This document shows, piece by piece, positions 60,401 to 64,000 of a stretch of DNA of 64,000 nucleotides. The notes under the pieces are model-generated. The model saw only the letters and a list, made by a program, of their open reading frames with translations. It did no database searches and had not been told where the DNA came from. Position numbers and translations under genes: made by a program. The number at the start of each line of letters is the position of its first letter. Position 1 is the first letter of the stretch. Source of the DNA: Adineta vaga (taxonomy: Eukaryota; Rotifera); NCBI GenBank assembly GCA_021613535.1, contig CP075492.1, forward strand, positions 9,424,001 through 9,488,000, given 5' to 3'.

Positions 60401-60889
60401 TCAAAACATGCTCTTTGAATAATAAAAAATAATAATCATAAAAGAAAAAAACAAAATTGGAATTGATCCTTGCCGATATGACGAACTAATACCTGAAAGA
60501 AATTGCTCTGCATTTAAATAAAAATCATTATTACATTGTTCACTGTTACAACGTTTTATCGTTATTATATCAATTGATGATAAGGAATTCATTTTTGATT
60601 GAAGTAATAGATTTCCTTCGATTGTCATATCGGCATAAGGTGAACAATCACGTATAGCACGAGTTATTGTATTTAATGGAAATTCACGTGAATTTATAGG
60701 CGAGGATAATGAACGATTATGTAGAACAGCAAAATAACAAAACGTTCGACATGTTCGAACAGATATTGGTCGAGTAAATTCTCCGCAACCAGGACCATCG
60801 AGAAAATTGTCACACGTTAAACATTGAAAATCATTTGCATTGATAATTAAGGAATAATCAATTAATAGAAAGAGAAAAAGCCATTCCAT
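60401..60889 (-). CDS. Ly6/uPAR-like GPI-anchored secreted protein
   Basis: Intronless ORF of 162 residues. It has an N-terminal signal peptide (LFLFLLIDYSLII core), then a mature region opening CLTC and containing about ten cysteines with spacing C..C.....C....C...C, a late RDC and a closing CNSEQCNND. A C-terminal hydrophobic tail (ILFFSFMIIIFYY) fits a GPI-attachment signal. The terminal C-N pattern and the overall plan are those of Ly6/uPAR three-finger proteins (for example insect quiver/sleepless-type), but spacing is loose. Role in this organism unknown. It lies on the opposite strand just after the last visible SGPL1 exon. Confidence 0.65.
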   Translation of the reverse strand: MEWLFLFLLIDYSLIINANDFQCLTCDNFLDGPGCGEFTRPISVRTCRTFCYFAVLHNRSLSSPINSREFPLNTITRAIRDCSPYADMTIEGNLLLQSKMNSLSSIDIITIKRCNSEQCNNDFYLNAEQFLSGISSSYRQGSIPILFFSFMIIIFYYSKSMF

Positions 60890-63800
60890 TGATATTTTCT
60901 AAACGAAAGAGAAAAGAAAAAGAAATGAAACGATATTTCTTCGATCGATTTATTCAAATTCAATTTCAATATTTGATCATCTTCGTATTACTTACGCTTG
61001 TTTAATTACATATATACTTGTTATTTTGTTACTCGTTCTTGTCAAGATATGGAGAATAGATTCATAGTTTTTATTCGATTCATACTCAATTGATTTCTAG
61101 AAAGAAATATTAGACAGATACATAATCTGTTTATATAGATAATTATAAAAAAACAAAATTCCTATCATAAATAGACGTAGGAGGAGAAAAAATGTTTGCA
61201 TTCTCGGAGTTTCTGCTAATGATCAATCTAATTCTTCACATCTTGTCATCAATCAAACTTGAGTTATCTTAACTAAATGAGAAGAGAAAAAATTACATCA
61301 CGTCGTCATAGGAATTAGTATCTGGTATATAACTCGTGAGAAAATGAACTATTTCAATAGAAAATGATAAGAAATTACTTCTTATTGTTTGTTTAATTAT
61401 TAAACTATGATCGTATTACAATGGACTGTCGAAGAGTAATTTAGTTGTTCTCATCACTAATACAATTGTATTGTGATTATTCTCGATTTTATTTCTTCCT
61501 TTCTTCTCGATCTATGCACATCGATTGACCTCAATAAAAGAAAGAGAGAGAGAAAAAAAACTTTTTCTTTTACCGTAAGCGTCTAAACTAAATACGGAAG
61601 TGTCTGATTTTTTTTTGAACATTTCCTTTTGCTTTACTTTTTTTTGTCTAGTCTTGTTTATTTCATTTACGTAAAGATGCAGTCTAATCAAATTGCAAAA
61701 AAGAAAGAAAAAAAGTAATCAAACGAAAAGCAACCGACAAGGAAATAGAGTTTCTGACGTATATCCTCGGGGAGAAGAAAAAAAAAGTGACCAGTAAATA
61801 GAGTTAATAGCATGAATGAAATGAAAGAATGACAAGATGTTGATGAGAAGGATGCCAAATGTTGTTTTTTGTGCCATGTTAGAAGTATATATGTATATAG
61901 ACGGAGAGAGGGAGAATAAGAGATGGATATGATAACCAAATCACGCAGATGTACTTGACTTTCAAATGATGTACATACGAATAAAGAGAGAGAGAGAGAG
62001 AGAGAGAGAGGGCAAAAATGAAAACTAGGGAAGTCATTTTCATCGTCTCTTATTTCAGTTTGACAACGAGATTTTTCTTTGCTCTCGTCAAATAAATCTT
62101 TGATTCACGTTTTATAATCATGATTGATGATGTTTAGTTGATGTCAACAAAAGAAAATATCAATTTATTGTACAGTTATTGTCAACAGTTGTGAATCATT
62201 CGAGACGTAACCTTAACGCAAGACGAACGATCCTGATGCTAAACGACGTTGTGAAAGAGAGAGAGAAAAAAAAACGGTTGACATGACCAGTTGATAGAAG
62301 AAAGAAATGGTCACTTCACTTTCTCTCTCTCTCTCTGAACGTGATGAAAGAGTCAGATCGAACAATAAACAGACAGTAGTATTGTTATATTATTACAATG
62401 TAACTAAAAGATTAATCAACATAAATCATTCGTTGATAATATAAGCGTGCTAATTATTATTCTACCCTGAATTTTGATGTCATTAATAAGTAATGTTAAG
62501 AAAGTGAAAAGATCGACAAGTGTAAACGTGTCTAGAAGAGTTTTTGAGCACTTAAACGTAAACGTAGGATATATTTTACCTAGAAAAAAGAACAGCAATA
62601 CCTGTCGAGAATGTCATCCAATAAAGAAAAAAGAAAAGCCGTTTTTTTTCTCTTCTTATTCTTGCATGTTTCTCGATCCAATTACGGATAGTCAGTTTTA
62701 GTAGTCTTTCTCTCTTTCTTTTTTGCCGAAGAGAAATGTTTGTGTGACAAACAAGCACAAAGTATCTTGCTTACGCCTCTATAAGATCGATTAAACGCAA
62801 AAGAACACGCACCATAGGCATGAAATCTCTCCGGAACTTGCTCTATCTCGTTCATCGAACTAATATGCTTGATTCAAGACGAATTAAAAAAACTGAGAAG
62901 GAGAAAGAAAGAAAGAAAGAACGATGTCTATATCTTTCCATTTTTTGTGTCATTAATCATGTTCGAACGACAATGTCTCGGTGGATGTGGGCAAGATCTT
63001 TTGCCTTGACAAAATGCAGTCACGCGGTCAGTAGTAACTAACGAGACTGCAATTAAATGCGCATACTCTCATTTCCGCTGGCAGAACTTGCGCATGTGCA
63101 CGTATCTATTCTTGATGTAGAATACAAAAAAAAACGACGATGAATGAGATCATGCTTCCGCAAAATAGAACATATTATTTTTTTCCCCTGTATTAAAAAA
63201 CGAAGAGAAAAAGAATGTCATAATCATTTATCGACAATGTCTAGATGAATACAAAGTAGGAAATATATTACTCTATTAAATAGTAGCATGATGATATTTT
63301 GAATTCTTTCTCTATATATGATAAAGTCCCTACTGGGTATACATCTATTTCATATTGAACGAAGTAATCATTTTCAATCGTCATATTAGATTACTATCAA
63401 CATTTGTTCCTTCATTTTTAATGAACAAAAACAGTTTCTCAGACGAACATCTGTGTATCAATACTGTTAAATAGATATCGATGACTGTTATATTGGACAA
63501 CATTCTCATCTTATCTTTCTATTCAAATATACATACACGTTTCTGTCTGGTTACTTACAATCATTCAGAACAGTTTAGTCAAAAGAAAGAAGTTCTACAA
63601 ACAGACATTGTTTTCATAATAACGAATCTTTTCGTATTGCGTTATTAATGTAATCAATGAATGCAACCACCTTATAAAGAACGGCTAAACATTCAAGTGT
63701 ACTAATGTGTAGTCAGACAGAAATAAAATAATTTCTTTTTCGAATACACATTCAACATTTTCTACTAAAGAAAACAGAATGATCGAGTTCTATCAACATT

Positions 63801-64000
63801 GAGTATATGTATGTGTCTTGTAAATGAATAGAGAGAAGAAGAAGAAGAAGAAGAAAAAACGACTATTATTACGATGCAACTGGACGAGAAAAGAGGAGAC
63901 CTTAGAATAGTGAATAAATAGAAAGTGTCATAAAGTCTGATGACAATGAATAACGACGAGCTATTGATTAACTTAATAAATACGGAACAAAAAGAAGACA
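60890..64000. other. 3.1-kb gene-poor right end
   Basis: AT-rich with purine/pyrimidine microsatellites, including (AG)n at 61985-62010 and (GAA)n near 63838-63856. Short ORFs only. No continuation of SGPL1 (no motif resembling the PLP-lysine region) was seen on the plus strand. Confidence 0.5.
61985..62010. repeat. (AG)n microsatellite
   Basis: About thirteen AG units in a purine-rich context. Confidence 0.9.

Noticed and set aside
1-64000. tRNA, rRNA, CRISPR array, transposon or telomeric repeat
   Set aside because: Scanning by eye for B-box-like GTTCGA contexts, terminal inverted repeats, transposase or reverse-transcriptase motifs and TGTGGG-type repeats gave nothing convincing.

Overview
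This window looks like nuclear DNA of a small invertebrate, most likely a bdelloid rotifer (inference). The reasons are AT-rich sequence, many short GT-AG introns (typically 45-70 bp), animal genes (neurexin, aminergic GPCR, BLTP1/KIAA1109, RMND1, PTCD3, TPRA1), 3' splice sites directly before several start codons (expected with spliced-leader trans-splicing), and two intronless genes of bacterial type (anhydro-MurNAc kinase and a DUF924 protein) among animal genes. Exon models were built by hand from GT/AG sites, reading frame and family conservation. Summed exon lengths are a multiple of three for every complete gene.

Layout. 1-17 kb is dense. It holds the 3' end of the BLTP1 lipid-transfer protein gene, sialate O-acetylesterase (SIAE, minus), then a plus-strand run of a RUFY-type RUN/FYVE protein, a DUF924 protein and a myosin essential light chain. 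A TMEM45-like gene (minus) and a TPRA1 gene (plus) diverge from one short promoter region, followed by a small secreted-peptide gene (minus). 19-26.5 kb is a minus-strand block, in transcription order: ALKBH4, an unrecognised protein that may be spliced to it, AnmK, PTCD3 and a fatty acyl-CoA reductase homologue whose catalytic residues are replaced. 27-30 kb holds RSRC2 and ribulose-phosphate 3-epimerase (plus). After a gene-poor stretch come a RagC/D GTPase, another gene-poor stretch, an intronless eIF2-beta-like gene, RMND1 and an orphan membrane protein (all plus), then an ARF-like GTPase and an aminergic GPCR (minus). 46.2-53.8 kb is one 14-exon minus-strand gene: a neurexin-type ectodomain and transmembrane helix followed by a cytoplasmic WD40-like region. 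The last 10 kb is gene-poor. It contains a PAT1-like remnant, the 5' six exons of a sphingosine-1-phosphate lyase whose 3' half is not visible, and a Ly6/GPI-type gene on the opposite strand.

How the genes relate. Most are unrelated housekeeping and signalling genes. The likely functional groupings are positional: the RUFY-DUF924-MLC run and the ALKBH4-to-FAR run have short gaps compatible with polycistronic transcription and trans-splicing. The most unusual items are the neurexin/WD40 fusion, the FAR pseudoenzyme, the possible ALKBH4 fusion, the AnmK and DUF924 acquisitions, and a new cysteine-pair secreted peptide. No mobile element, rRNA, tRNA or CRISPR array was recognised.
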